A DNA stretch of 64,000 nucleotides from Cladorhizidae sp. MBARI D1340-BT2. Taxonomy: Eukaryota > Porifera > Demospongiae > Poecilosclerida > Cladorhizidae. Shown here in pieces: positions 33,581-46,443 of this stretch. Position 1 is the first letter of the stretch; every line of letters begins with the position of its first letter. The stretch spans positions 37,169,975 to 37,233,974 of the forward strand of contig JAQNBH010000002.1 of assembly GCA_028752905.1 (NCBI GenBank). The letters run 5' to 3'. Made by a program: the position numbers and the translations under genes. The notes under the pieces were generated by a model. The model made no database searches, was not told the origin of the DNA, and saw only the letters and a list, made by a program, of their open reading frames with translations.

Positions 33581-35925
33581 CTGATGTTGTTGGATGTGTC
33601 TGAGTGACTGATGTTGCTGGATGTGACTGAGTGACTGATGTTGCTGGATGTGTCTGAGTACTGATGTTGCTCGATGTGTCTGAGTGACTGATGTTGCTGG
33701 ATGTGTCTGAGTGACTGATGTTGCTGGATGTGTCTGTGTGATTGATGTTGCAGGATGTGTCTGAGTGACTGATGTTGCTGGATGTGTCTGAGTGACTGAT
33801 ATTGCTGGATGTGTCTGAGTGACTGATGTTGCTGAATGTGTCTGAGTGACTGATGTTGCTGGATGTGTCTGAGTGAATGATGTTGCTGGATGTGTCTGAG
33901 TGACTGATGTTGCTGGATGTGTCTGAGTGACTGATGTTGCTGGATGTGTCTGAGTGACTGATGTTGTTGGATGTGTCTGAGTGACTGATGTTGCTGGATG
34001 TTTCTGAGTGACTGATGTTGTTGGATGTGTCTGAGTGACTGATGTTGCTGGATGTGACTGAGTGACTGATGTTGCTGGATGTGTCAGAGTACTGATGTTG
34101 CTCGATGTGTCTGAGTGACTGATGTTGCTGGATGTGGCTGAGTGACTGATGTTGCTGGATGTGTCTGAGTGACTGATGTTGCTGGATGTGTCTGAGTGAC
34201 TGATGTTGCTGGATGTGTCTGAGTGACTGATGTTGCTGGATGTGTCTGAGTGACTGATGTTGCTGGATGTGTCTGAGTGACTGATGTTGCTGGATGTGTC
34301 TGAGTGACTGATGTTGCTGGATGTATCTGAGTGACTGATGTTGCTGGATGTGTCTGAGTGACTGACTGATGTTGCTGGATGTGTCTGAGTGACTGATGTT
34401 GCTGGATGTGTCTGAGTGACTGATGTTGCTGGATGTGTCTGAGTGACTGATGTTGCTGGATGTGTCTGAGTGACTGATGTTGCTGGATGTGTCTGAGTGA
34501 CTGAAGTTGATGGATGTGTCTGAGTGACTGATGTTGCTGGATGTGTCTGAGTGACTGATGTTGCTGGATGTGTCTGAGTGACTGATGTTGCTGGATGTGT
34601 CTGAGTGACTGATGTTGCTGGATGTGTCTGAGTGACTGATGTTGCTGGATGTGTCTGAGTGACTGATGTTGCTGGATGTGTCTGAGTGACTGAAGTTGAT
34701 GGATGTGTCTGAGTGACTGATGTTGCTTGATGTGTCTGAGTGACTGATGTTGCTGGATGTGTCTGAGTGACTGATGTTGCTGGATGTGTCTGAGTGACTG
34801 ATGTTGCTGGATGTGTCTGAGTGACTGATGTTGCTGGATGTGTCTGAGTGACTGATGTTGCTGGATGTATCTGAGTGACAGATGTTGTTGGATGTATCTG
34901 AGTGACTTATATTGCTGGATGTGACTGAGTGACTGATGTTGCTGGATGTGTCTGAGTACTGATGTTGCTGGATGTGTCTGAGTGACTGATGTTGCTGGGT
35001 GTGTCTGAGCGACTGATGTTGCTGGATGTGTCTGAGTGACGATGTTGCTGGATGTGTCTGAGTGATTGATGTTGCTGGATGTGTCTGTGTGATTGATGTT
35101 GCAGGATGTGTCTGAGTGACTGATGTTGCTGGATGTGTCTGAGTGACTGATATTGATGGATGTGTCTGAGTGACTGATGTTGCTGGATGTGTCTGAGTGA
35201 CTGATGTTGCTGGATGTGACTGAGTGATTGATGTTGCTGGATGTGTCTGAGTGACTGATGTTGCTGGATGTGTCTGAGTGATTGATGTTTCTGGATGTTT
35301 CTGAGTGACTGATGTCGCTGGATGTGTCTGAGTGATTGATGTTGCTGGATGTGTCTGAGTGACTGATGTTGCTGGGTGTGTCTGAGTGACTGATGTTGCT
35401 GGATGTGTCTGAGTGACTGATGTTGCTGGATGTGTCTGAGTGACTGATGTTGCTGGGTGTGTCTGAGTGACTGATGTTGCTTGATGTGTCTGAGTGACTG
35501 ATGTTGCTGGATGTGTCTGAGTGACTGATGTTGCTGGATGTGACTGAGTGACTGATGTTGCTGGATGTGTCTGAGTGACTGATGTTGCTGGATGTGTCTG
35601 AGTGACTGATGTTGCTGGATGTGTCTGAGTGACTGATGTTGCTGGTTGTGTCTGAGTGACTGATGTTGCTGGATGTGTCTGAGTGACTGATGTTGCTGGA
35701 TGTGTCTGAGTGACTGATGTTGCTGGATGTGTCCGAGTGACTGATGTTGCTGGATGTGTCTGAGTGACTGATGTTGCTGGTTGTGTCTGAGTGACTGATG
35801 TTGCTGGATGTGTCTGAGTGACTGATGTTGCTGGATGTGTCTGATAGACTGATGTTGCTGGATGTGTCTGAGTGACTGATGTTGCTGGATGTGTCTGAGT
35901 GACTGATGTTGCTGGATGTGTCTGA
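33581..35925. repeat. 27-bp tandem array, about 87 copies
   Basis: The unit TGAGTGACTGATGTTGCTGG then ATGTGTC carries scattered substitutions and one-base or multi-base indels (e.g. near 34360, 34950 and 35040). On the minus strand it reads as 9-residue repeats in each frame. Its right end passes in frame into the gag ORF at about 35926. Confidence 0.95.
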
Positions 35926-36415
35926 ACCAGGAACCAGCGAGGACCTGTCGGACTTGAATGGGGAGCTGGGCCAAGAAAAGAGCATGCAGTAGAGTCTCCG
36001 GGTCAGCATTGAGAGAACGGATGTGTCGAAGGAGGCTAGAGGGCTTTCTGTCACCAAGGCCTGAGATGGAGAGGAGCTCATTGTCTTTCTGGGCTTGTGT
36101 TTTGCCAAAGGTCTTGATGAGTGCTGTTTTGATGGCAAGGTAACGGTCGTCGGCTGGAGGAGATAGGATGAGGGCCTCAACTTCACCTGCTGTGGCATTG
36201 TCGAGGACTGCCACAACGTAGTTGTACTTGGTGAGGTCGGTCACTATCGGGGGCTGACGAGTGGCGAACTGAGCTTCAACCTGCGAGAACCACACAGCCG
36301 GGTGAGCTACCCAGAACGCGGGCAGCTTGAGTGCCACAGCATTGAAAGCTGGTCTGCTCTCAAGCCCCTGAAGGGCTTGGGCAATAGCCTGAACGTCTTC
36401 GACGGCAAGAGGCAT
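35926..36415 (-). pseudogene. gag: Ty3/gypsy gag N-terminal part, fused to the 27-bp array
   Basis: The minus-strand ORF starts at 36415. Residues 1-163 match the gag type found in many invertebrate gypsy elements: KLPAFWVAHPAVWFSQVEAQF, then a DKYNYVVAVLD-like segment, a LGDRKPSSLLRHIR segment and LPIQVRQVLA. From residue ~164 the frame enters the 27-bp array and stays open to 34907, giving 502 codons in all. The zinc knuckle and pol are absent. The primer-binding site and LTR are intact just upstream, so the 5' end of the element is preserved and the rest was replaced by the array. Confidence 0.85.
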
Positions 36416-36442
36416 TAAGGTTGCGTGTTCAAAAAAACGTCA

Positions 36443-36451
36443 GGGTCACCA
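36443..36451 (-). other. Retrotransposon primer-binding site candidate
   Basis: TGGTGACCC on the minus strand lies between the predicted LTR end and the gag ATG, with TGAACACGCAACC between it and the ATG. This layout is common in gypsy elements. Confidence 0.55.
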
Positions 36452-36452
36452 C

Positions 36453-36619
36453 TTTAGTGTCACTGAACTAGCAAATAGTATCTTTTATTCAGAACACTAA
36501 AACAATAATTATTTAACAGACAGAGTGAGCATCATATCGAATACCTAATCTATATTATAGTCTGAGTCACGATGATCAAAGCAGCTGCTACGCATGCCCG
36601 AATCCAGGGCGCCACAACA
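36453..36619 (-). mobile_element. Predicted short 5' LTR of the gypsy element
   Basis: On the minus strand it begins TGTTGTGGCGCC (36619) and ends just before the primer-binding site. It includes an AATAAA signal (complement at 36484-36490). At about 165 bases it is short for an LTR. There is no second LTR in the window to fix the boundaries, so the ends are estimates. Confidence 0.45.
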
Positions 36620-36624
36620 CTAGT

Positions 36625-37545
36625 CAGTATTCACTGGCCCACAAATACACTAGCCCCCTCCCAATATTCACTGGCCCACTAATACAGTAGCACCCTCCCA
36701 ATATTCACTGGCCCACTAATACACTAGCCCCCTCCCCCCCTCCCAATATTCACTGGCACACTAATACAGTAGCCCCCTCCCAATATTCACTGGCACACTA
36801 ATACAGTAGCCCCCTCCCAATATTCACTGGCACACTAATACACTAGCCCCCTCCCAAAATTCACTGGCACACTAATACACTAGCCCCCTCCCAAAATTCA
36901 CTGGCCCACTAATACAGTAGCCCCCTCCCAATATTCACTGGCCCACTAATACAGTAGCCCCCTCCCAATATTCACTGGCACACTAATACACTAGCCCCCT
37001 CCCAATATTCACTGGCCCACTAATACACTAGCCCCCTCCCAATATTCACTGGCCCACTAATACACTAGCCCCCTCCCAATATTCACTGGCACACTAATAC
37101 ACTAGCCCCCTCCCAAAAATCACTGGCCCACTAATACAGTAGCCCCCTCCCAATATTCACTGGCACACTAATACTGTAGCCCCCTCCCAATATTCACTGG
37201 CACACTAATACAGTAGCCCCCTCCCAATATTCACTGGCCCACTAATACACTAGCCCCCTCCCAATATTCACTGGCCCACTAGTACAGTAGCCCCCCCCCA
37301 ATATTCACTGGCCCACTAATGCACTAGCCCCCTCCCAATATTCACTGGCCCACTAATACAGTAGCCCCCCCCCCCCCCAATATACACTGGCCCACTAATA
37401 CACTAGCCCCCTCCCAATATTCACTGGCCCACTAATACAGTAGCCCCCTCCCAATATTCACTGGCCCACTAATATACTAGCCCCGTCCCAATATTCACTG
37501 GCCCACTAATACGGTAGCCCCCCCCCCCCCCCCTCCCCCCAAAGC
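36625..37545. repeat. 37-bp tandem array with C tracts, about 25 copies
   Basis: The unit CACTGGCCCACTAATACAGT then AGCCCCCTCCCAATATT varies in C-tract length, up to 13-14 C. The final copy runs into a CCCCCCC tract at 37519-37545. Confidence 0.95.
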
Positions 37546-37770
37546 TCATCTCCTCTAAGCTGCCTAAATGCTGTTGCATTTTCCACTGATATGACTTGTC
37601 TCCAGGAAGACTCTAAGCACACCTTCACTGAGGTGGTCAACACCTGCTCCTCAAGGAGGCTCCCTCTATGAATGCAATGGTAAGATGTGAGGGGAACTCT
37701 TCATGGCCATGGGGTGGAGCTTGCAACCTGAGGTGCCAGCTGCTCCCACCTCTCAACTATAACAAACAAC
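37546..37770 (-). other. Possible minus-strand exon, unknown gene
   Basis: On the minus strand, GCATTCATAG near 37668 resembles an acceptor. It is followed by about 40 open codons (SLLEEQVLTTSVKVCLESSW and onward) with protein-like composition. No clear donor follows before the C-rich array. Family not recognised. Confidence 0.22.
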
Positions 37771-38700
37771 CTGAACAAGAATAATATATTATAATTATAT
37801 GCATGTAAATATTATTATATATTATATACGTGTAAATATTATTATATATTATATACTTGTAAATATTATTATATATTATATATGTGCAAATATTATTATA
37901 TATTATACAACTAAGATAGTGAACCAGCTTGCCTTGAATCCTCCACTAAGGTATCTTCCACTAAGGTAGTGAACCAGCTTGCCTTGAATCCTCCACTAAG
38001 ATAGTGAACCAGCTTGCCTTGAATCCTCCACTAAGGTAGTGAACCAGCTTGCCTTGAATCCTCCACTAAGGTAGTGAACCAGCTTGCCTTGAATCCTCCA
38101 CTAAGGTAGTGAACCAGCTTGCCTTGAATCCTTCACTAAGGTAGTGAACCAGCTTGCCTTGAATCCTCCACTAAGGTAGTGAACCACGTGTAAATATTAT
38201 TATATATTATATACATGTAAATATTATTTTATATTATATACTTATAAATATTATTATATATTATATATGTGCAGATATTATTATATATTATATACGTGTA
38301 AATATTATTATATATTATATATGTGTAAATATTATTATATATTATACAACTAAGGTAGTGAACCAGCTTGCCTTGAATCCTCCACTAAGGTAGTGAACCA
38401 GCTTGCCTTGAATCCTCCACTAAGGTAGTGAACCAGCTTGCCTTGAATCCTCCACTAAGGTAGTGAACCAGCTTGCCTTGAATCCTCCACTAAGGTAGTG
38501 AACCAGCTTGCCTTGAATCCTCCACTAAGGTAGTGAACCACGTGTAAATATTATTATATATTATATACATGTAAATATTATTTTATATTATATACATGTA
38601 AATATTATTATATATTATATACTTGTATATATTATTATATATTATATACGTGTAAATATTATATATTATATATACTAGATTACCTAAAGGAAGTACATTC
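37771..38700. repeat. Composite array: 26-bp AT-rich and 35-bp units in alternating blocks
   Basis: GTAAATATTATTATATATTA-type units occur in blocks at 37800-37910, 38185-38345 and 38535-38680. Between them lie blocks of CTAAGGTAGTGAACCAGCTT then GCCTTGAATCCTCCA (37908-38185, 38346-38540). The two-block pattern itself repeats, so it is a higher-order array. Confidence 0.92.
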
Positions 38701-38719
38701 ACCGATATCTATAGTTATA

Positions 38720-41700
38720 TACCTGCTCTATATTCACCTCTATATATATCCTGCTCTATATTCACCTCTCTATATATATCCTACTCTATATTCACCTCTA
38801 TATATATCCTGCTCTATATTCACCTCTCTGTATATATCCTGCTCTATATTCACCTTTCTATATATATCCTGCTCTATATTCACCTCTATATATATATCCT
38901 GCTCTATATTCACCTCTCTATATATATCCTGCTCTATATTCACCTTTCTATATATATCCTGCTCTATATTCACCTCTCTATATATATCCTGCTCTATATT
39001 CACCTCTCTATATATCCTGCTCTATATTCACCTCTATATATATCCTGCTCTATATTCACCTCTCTATATATAGCCTGCTCTATATTCACCTTTCTATATA
39101 TATCCTGCTCTATATTCACCTCTCTATATATATCCTGCTCTATATTCACCTCTCTATATATCCTGCTCTATATTCACCTCTCTCTATATATATCCTGCTC
39201 TATATTCACCTCTATATCCTACTCTATATTCACCTCTATATTCACCTCTCTATATATATCCTGCTCTATATTCACCTCTCTATATATATCCTGCTCTATA
39301 TTCACCTCTCTATATATATCCTGCTCTATATTCACCTCTCTATATATACCCTGCTCTATATTCACCTCTATATATACCCTGCTCTATATTCACCTCTCTA
39401 TATATCCTGCTCTATATTCACCTCTATATATATCCTGCTCTATATTCACCTCTCTATATATATCCTGCTCTATATTTACCTCTATATATATCCTGCTCTA
39501 TATTCACCTCTCTATATATATCCTGCTCTAAATTCACCTCTCTATATATCCTGCTCTATATTCACCTCTCTCTATATATATCCTGCTCTATATTCACCTC
39601 TATATCCTACTCTATATTCACCTCTATATTCACCTCTCTATATATATCCTGCTCTATATTCACCTTCTCTATATATATCCTGCTCTATATTCACCTCTCT
39701 ATATATATCCTGCTCTATATTCACCTCTCTATATATACCCTGCTCTATATTCACCTCTCTATATATATCCTGCTCTATATTCACCTCTCTATATATATCC
39801 TGCTCTATATTCACCTCTATATATATCCTGCTCTATATTCACCTCTCTATATATATCCTGCTCTATATTCACCTCTCTATATATCCTGCTCTATATTCAC
39901 CTCTCTATATATATCCTGCTCTATATTCACCTCTCTATATATCCTGCTCTATATTCACCTCTCTCTATATATATCCTGCTCTATATTCACCTCTAAATCC
40001 TACTCTATATTCACCTCTATATTCACCTCTCTATATATATCCTGCTCTATATTCACCTCTCTCTATATATCCTGCTCTATATTCACCTCTCTCTATATAC
40101 CTGCTCTATATTCACCTCTATATATATCCTGATCTATATTCACCTCTCTCTATATATCCTGCTCTATATTCACCTCTCTATATATACCTGCTCTATATTC
40201 ACCATTATATATACCTGCTCTATATTCACCATCTCTATATATATCCTGCTCTATATTCACCTCTCTCTATATATATCCTGCTCTATATTCACCTCTCTAT
40301 ATATATCCTGCTCTATATTCACCTCTATATATATCCTGCTCTATATTCACCTCTCTATATATATCCTGCTCTATATTCACCTCTATATATATCCTGCTCT
40401 ATATTCACCTCTCTATATATATCCTGCTCTATATTCACCTCTATATATATCCTGCTCTATATTTACCTCTCTATATATATCCTGCTCTATATTCACCTCT
40501 CTATATATATCCTGCTCTATATTCACCTCTCTATATATAGCCTGCTCTATATTCACCTCTATATATAGCCTGCTCTATATTCACCTCTATATATATCCTA
40601 CTCTATATTCACCTCTCTATATATATCCTGCTCTATATTCACCTCTCTATATATACCCTGCTCTATATTCACCTCTATATATATCCTGCTCTATATTCAC
40701 CTCTCTCTATATATCCTACTCTATATTCACCTCTCTATATATATCCTGCTCTATATTCACCTCTCTATATATACCCTGCTCTATATTCACCTCTATATAT
40801 ATCCTGCTCTATATTCACCTCTATATATATCCTGCTCTATATTCACCTCTATATATATCCTGCTCTATATTCACCTCTCTATATATATCCTGCTCTATAT
40901 TCACCTCGCTTTATATATCCTGCTCTATATTCACCTCTCTATATATAGCCTGCTCTATATTCAGCTCTATATATAGCCTGCTCTATATTCACCTCTCTAT
41001 ATATATCCTACTCTATATTCACCTCTCTATATATCCTGCACTATATTCACCTCTCTATATATACCCTGCTCTATATTCACCTCTCTATATATATCCTACT
41101 CTATATTCACCTCTTTATATATATCCTACTCTATATTCACCTCTCTATATATACCCTGCTCTATATTCACCCCTCTATATATATCCTACTCTATATTCGC
41201 CTCTCTATATATATCCTGCTCTATATTCACCTCTCTATATATAGCCTGCTCTATATTCACCTCTCTATATATAGCCTGCTCTATATTCACCTCTATATTT
41301 ATCCTACTCTATATTCACCTCTCTATATATATCCTGCTCTATATTCACCTCTCTATATATATCCTGCTCTATATTCACTATCTCTATATATATCCTGCTC
41401 TATATTCACCATCTCTATATATATCATGCTCTATATTCACCTCTATATATAGCCTGCTCTATATTCACCTCTCTATATATATCCTGCTCTATATTTACCT
41501 CTCTATATATACCTGCTCTATATTCACCTCTCTATATATACCCTGCTCTATATTCACCTCTCTATATATACGCTGCTCTATATTCACCTCTATATATATA
41601 TTCTGCTCTATATTCACCTCTCTATATATATCCTGCTCTATATTTACCTCTCTATATATATATCCTGCTCTATATTCACCTCTCTATATATACCTGCTCT

Positions 41701-42414
41701 ACATTCACCTCTCTATATATATCCTACTCTATATTCACCTCTCTATATATATATCCGGCTCTATATTCACCTCTCTATATATACCTGCTCTATATTCACC
41801 TCTCTATATATATCCTACTCTATATTCACCTCTATATATACCCTGCTCTATATTCACCTCTATATATATATTCTGCTCTATATTCACCTCTCTATATATA
41901 TCCTGCTCTATATTTACCTCTCTATATATATATCCTGCTCTATATTCACCTCTCTATATATACCTGCTCTATATTCACCTCTCTATATATACCTGCTCTA
42001 TATTCACCTCTCTATATATACCCTGCTCTATATTCACCTCTATATATATACCATGCTCTATATTCACCTCTCTATATATACCCTGCTCTATATTCACCTC
42101 TATATATATATTCTGCTCTATATTCACCTCTCTATATATATCCTGCTCTATATTTACCTCTCTATATATATCCTGCTCTATATTCACCTCTCTATATATA
42201 CCCTGCTCTATATTCACCTCTATATATATATTCTGCTCTATATTCACCTCTCTATATATATCCTGCTCTATATTTACCTCTCTATATATATATCCTGCTC
42301 TATATTCACCTCTCTATATATATCCTGCTCTATATTCACCTCTCTATATATATCCTACTCTATATTCACCTCTATATATACCCTGCTCTATATTCACCTC
42401 TCTATATATAACTG
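38720..42414. repeat. ~29-bp satellite, block 1, about 127 copies
   Basis: The unit TATATTCACCTCTCTATATA then TATCCTGCTC varies from about 24 to 32 bases through the CTCTATATA part. It is the same family as the block from 52626 to the window end. On the minus strand each unit contains GAGAGGTGAATATAG. The plus strand has no stop codon in any frame of the basic unit. Confidence 0.97.
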
Positions 42415-42778
42415 CTCACATGCTAAGATAAGATGCAAGAATTTGTGTTGACTGGCCAGAGGAGATAGAATTGCTAGTGGAAGGTGTCCAGTGCAAGCAC
42501 ACCCCTCATCTCCTTATGTGCAGGGGACCTGAAAGTTCTGCATGAAGTAATGTTATGGGGTGCTCTAGACCCCGCCCAGTCCACAAGGTGCAGAGTCCAC
42601 AAGACAAGCAAGGTTCAAGTGATTACATTTGTATTATATATATATAGTGTGAGTGTGTGTGTGTATGTGTGTAGTTCAGGATCACAGTCACTATATAGCT
42701 AGTCCTCCACTAGACGGAGACTAGGAATGTTCTGATAATGTCAGTAGGTGTGGCATACGCCCACACACACAAGTGGGG
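42415..42778 (-). other. Downstream flank/3' UTR of the helicase gene
   Basis: Lies directly after the helicase stop codon on the minus strand. It contains (GT)n-like sequence near 42645-42675. I see no clear AATAAA, so the transcript end is unknown. Confidence 0.35.
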
Positions 42779-42917
42779 TCAGTTCCACCAGTCACTCTGG
42801 TTCTGCCCCCCACCCCCTCCTCCGTGATGGTAGCCACCGCTGTACCCGCCACCTCCATAACCCCCTCCTCCTCCACGAGATGTTCGGTAGTCACGCCCAC
42901 CAAAGCCTCCACCATAC
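42779..42917 (-). CDS. DDX3/PL10-like helicase, last exon (Gly-rich tail)
   Basis: After the acceptor GTGTGTGCAG this exon encodes 45 residues: a Gly/Tyr/Arg-rich tail ending SDWWN and a stop at 42781-42779. A Gly-rich tail ending in a DWW(N) motif is typical of DDX3/PL10/Belle proteins. The exon starts with one base that completes the AG of the preceding exon to an Arg codon, so the phases fit exactly. Confidence 0.88.
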
Positions 42918-42984
42918 CTGCACACACAACACATGATAGTGGCAGTACACACCTACTAATTATACATGCCCCTGGGCATCAACT

Positions 42985-45211
42985 CATTAGAGTAGCAGGG
43001 GATTACTATATGCATGTTAGAGGAGCAGGGGATTACTATATGCATGTTAGAGGAGCAGGGGATTACTATATGCATGTTAGAGGAGCAGGAGATTACTATA
43101 TGCATGTTAGAGGAGCAGGGGATTACTATATGCATGTTAGAGGAGCAGGGGATTACTATATGCATGTTAGAGGAGCAGGGGATTACTATATTCATGTTAG
43201 AGGAGCAGGGGATTACTATATTCATGTTAGAGGAGCAGGGGATTACTATATGCATGTTAGAGGAGCAGGGGATTACTATATGCATGTTAGAGGAGCAGGG
43301 GATTACTATATGCGTGTTAGAGGAGCAAGGATTACTATATGCATGTTAGAGGAGCAGGGGATTACTATATGCATGTTAGAGGAGCAAGGATTACTATATG
43401 CATGTTAGAGGAGCAGGGGATTACTATATGCATGTTAGAGGAGCAGGGGATTACTATATGCATGTTAGAGGAGCAGGGGATTACTATATGCATGTTAGAG
43501 GAGCAGGGGATTACTATATGCATGTTAGAGGAGCAGGGGATTACTATATGCATGTTAGAGGAGCAGGGATTACTATATGCATGTTAGAGGAGCAGGGGAT
43601 TACTATATGCATGTTAGTGGAGCAGGGGATTACTATATGCATGTTAGGGGAGCAGGGGATTACTATATGCATGTTAGAGGAGCAGGGGATTACTATATGC
43701 ATGTTAGTGGAGCAGGGGATTACTATATGCATGTTAGAGGAGCAGGGGATTACTATATGCATGTTAGGGATTACTATATGCATGTTAGAGGAGCAGGGGA
43801 TTACTATATACATGTTAGAGGAGCAGGGGATTACTATATGCATGTTAGAGGAGCAGGGGATTACTATATGCATGTTAGAGGAGCAGGGGATTACTATATG
43901 CATGTTAGAGGAGCAGGGGATTACTATATGCATGTTAGACGAGCAGGGGATTACTATATGCATGTTAGAGGAGCAGGGGATTACTATATGCGTGTTAGAG
44001 GAGCAGGGGATTACTATATGCATGTTAGAGGAGCAGGGGATTACTATATGCATGTTAGAGGAGCAGGGGATTACTATATGCATGTTAGAGGAGCAGGGGA
44101 TTACTATATTCATGTTAGAGGAGCAGGGGATTACTATATTTATGTTAGAGGAGCAGGGGATTACTATATGCATGTTAGAGGAGCAGGGGATTACTATATG
44201 CATGTTAGAGGAGCAGGGGATTACTATATGCGTGTTAGAGGAGCAAGGATTACTATATGCATGTTAGAGGAGCAGGGGATTACTATATGCATGTTAGAGG
44301 AGCAAGGATTACTATATGCATGTTAGAGGAGCAGGGGATTACTATATGCATGTTAGAGGAGCAGGGATTACTATATGCATGTTAGAGGAGCAGGGGATTA
44401 CTATATGCATGTTAGAGTAGCATGGGATTACTATATGCATGTTAGAGGAGCAGGGGATTACTATATGCATGTTAGTGGAGCAGGGGATTACTATATGCAT
44501 GTTAGGGGAGCAGGGGATTACTATATGCATGTTAGAGGAGCAGGGGATTACTATATGCATGTTATTGGAGCAGGGGATTACTATATGCATGTTAGAGGAG
44601 CAGGGGATTACTATATGCATGTTAGGGATTACTATATGCATGTTAGAGGAGCAGGGGATTACTATATACATGTTAGAGGAGAAGGGGATTACTATATGCA
44701 TGTTAGAGGAGCAGGGGATTACTATATGCATGTTAGAGGAGCAGGGGATTACTATATGCATGTTAGAGGAGCAGGGGATTACTATATGCATGTTAGACGA
44801 GCAGGGGATTACTATATGCGTGTGAAAGGAGCAGGGGATTACTATATGCATGTTAGAGGAGCAGGGATTACTATATGCATGTTAGAGGAGCAGTGGATTA
44901 CTATATGCATGTTAGAGGAGTAGGGGGTTACTATATGCATGTTAGAGGAGCAGGGGATTACTATATGCATGTTAGAGTAGCATGGGATTACTATATGCAT
45001 GTTAGAGGAGCAGGAGATTACTATATGCATGTTAGAGGAGCAGGGGATTACTATATGCATGTTAGAGGAGCAGGGGATTACTATATTCATGTTAGAGGAG
45101 CAGGGGATTACTATATTCATGTTAGAGTAGCAGGGGATTACTATATGCATGTTAGAGGAGCAGGGGATTACTATATTCATGTTAGAGGAGCAGGAGATTA
45201 CTATATGCATG
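42985..45211. repeat. 30-bp array filling the last helicase intron, about 74 copies
   Basis: The unit GATTACTATATGCATGTTAG then AGGAGCAGGG has a few variants. Truncated units (CATGTTAGGGATTAC near 43763 and 44625) and GCGTGTTAGAGGAGCAAGG units (43313, 44230) recur about 0.9 kb apart, which shows a higher-order duplication. It occupies 94% of the intron 42918-45281. Confidence 0.96.
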
Positions 45212-45259
45212 GCTAATAGTAATCTGGCAGGATCAGCTGGTGTATCTTCACAAGTATCA

Positions 45260-45565
<306 letters not shown>

Positions 45566-45631
45566 TCATGGCAACACATCACCACCATTGATGGTCACTT
45601 CACACATTATAATCGCACACATAGTGCATCA

Positions 45632-46146
<515 letters not shown>

Positions 46147-46443
46147 CAAGCAGGACTCCATCTTAACCTCTGGTCTCTATGGCTAAGCTAGGCAAGCAGG
46201 GACTCCATCTTAACCTCTGGTCTCTATGACTAAGCTAGGCAAGCAGGACTCCATCTTAACCTCTGGTCTCTATGGCTAAGCTAGGCAAGCTGGACTCCAT
46301 CTTAACCTCTGGTATCTATGACTAAGCTAGGCAAGCAGGACTCCATCTTAACCTCTGGTCTCTATGGCTAAGCCAGGCAAGCAGGACTCCATCTTAACCT
46401 CTGGTCTTTATGGCTAAGCTAGGCAAGCAGGACTCCATCTTAA
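46147..46443. repeat. 46-bp array, left part
   Basis: The unit CTAAGCTAGGCAAGCAGGAC then TCCATCTTAACCTCTGGTCT and CTATGG occurs about 6 times. It is cut by the transposon at the TTAA of one unit and resumes at 48057. Confidence 0.95.

Noticed and set aside
34084..36216. 710-codon minus-strand ORF overlapping gag
   Set aside because: Out of frame with the recognisable gag and mostly 27-bp array. The gag frame starts at 36415.
43014..45216. Many ORFs in the 30-bp array
   Set aside because: Repeat read-through inside a helicase intron with well-supported splice sites.
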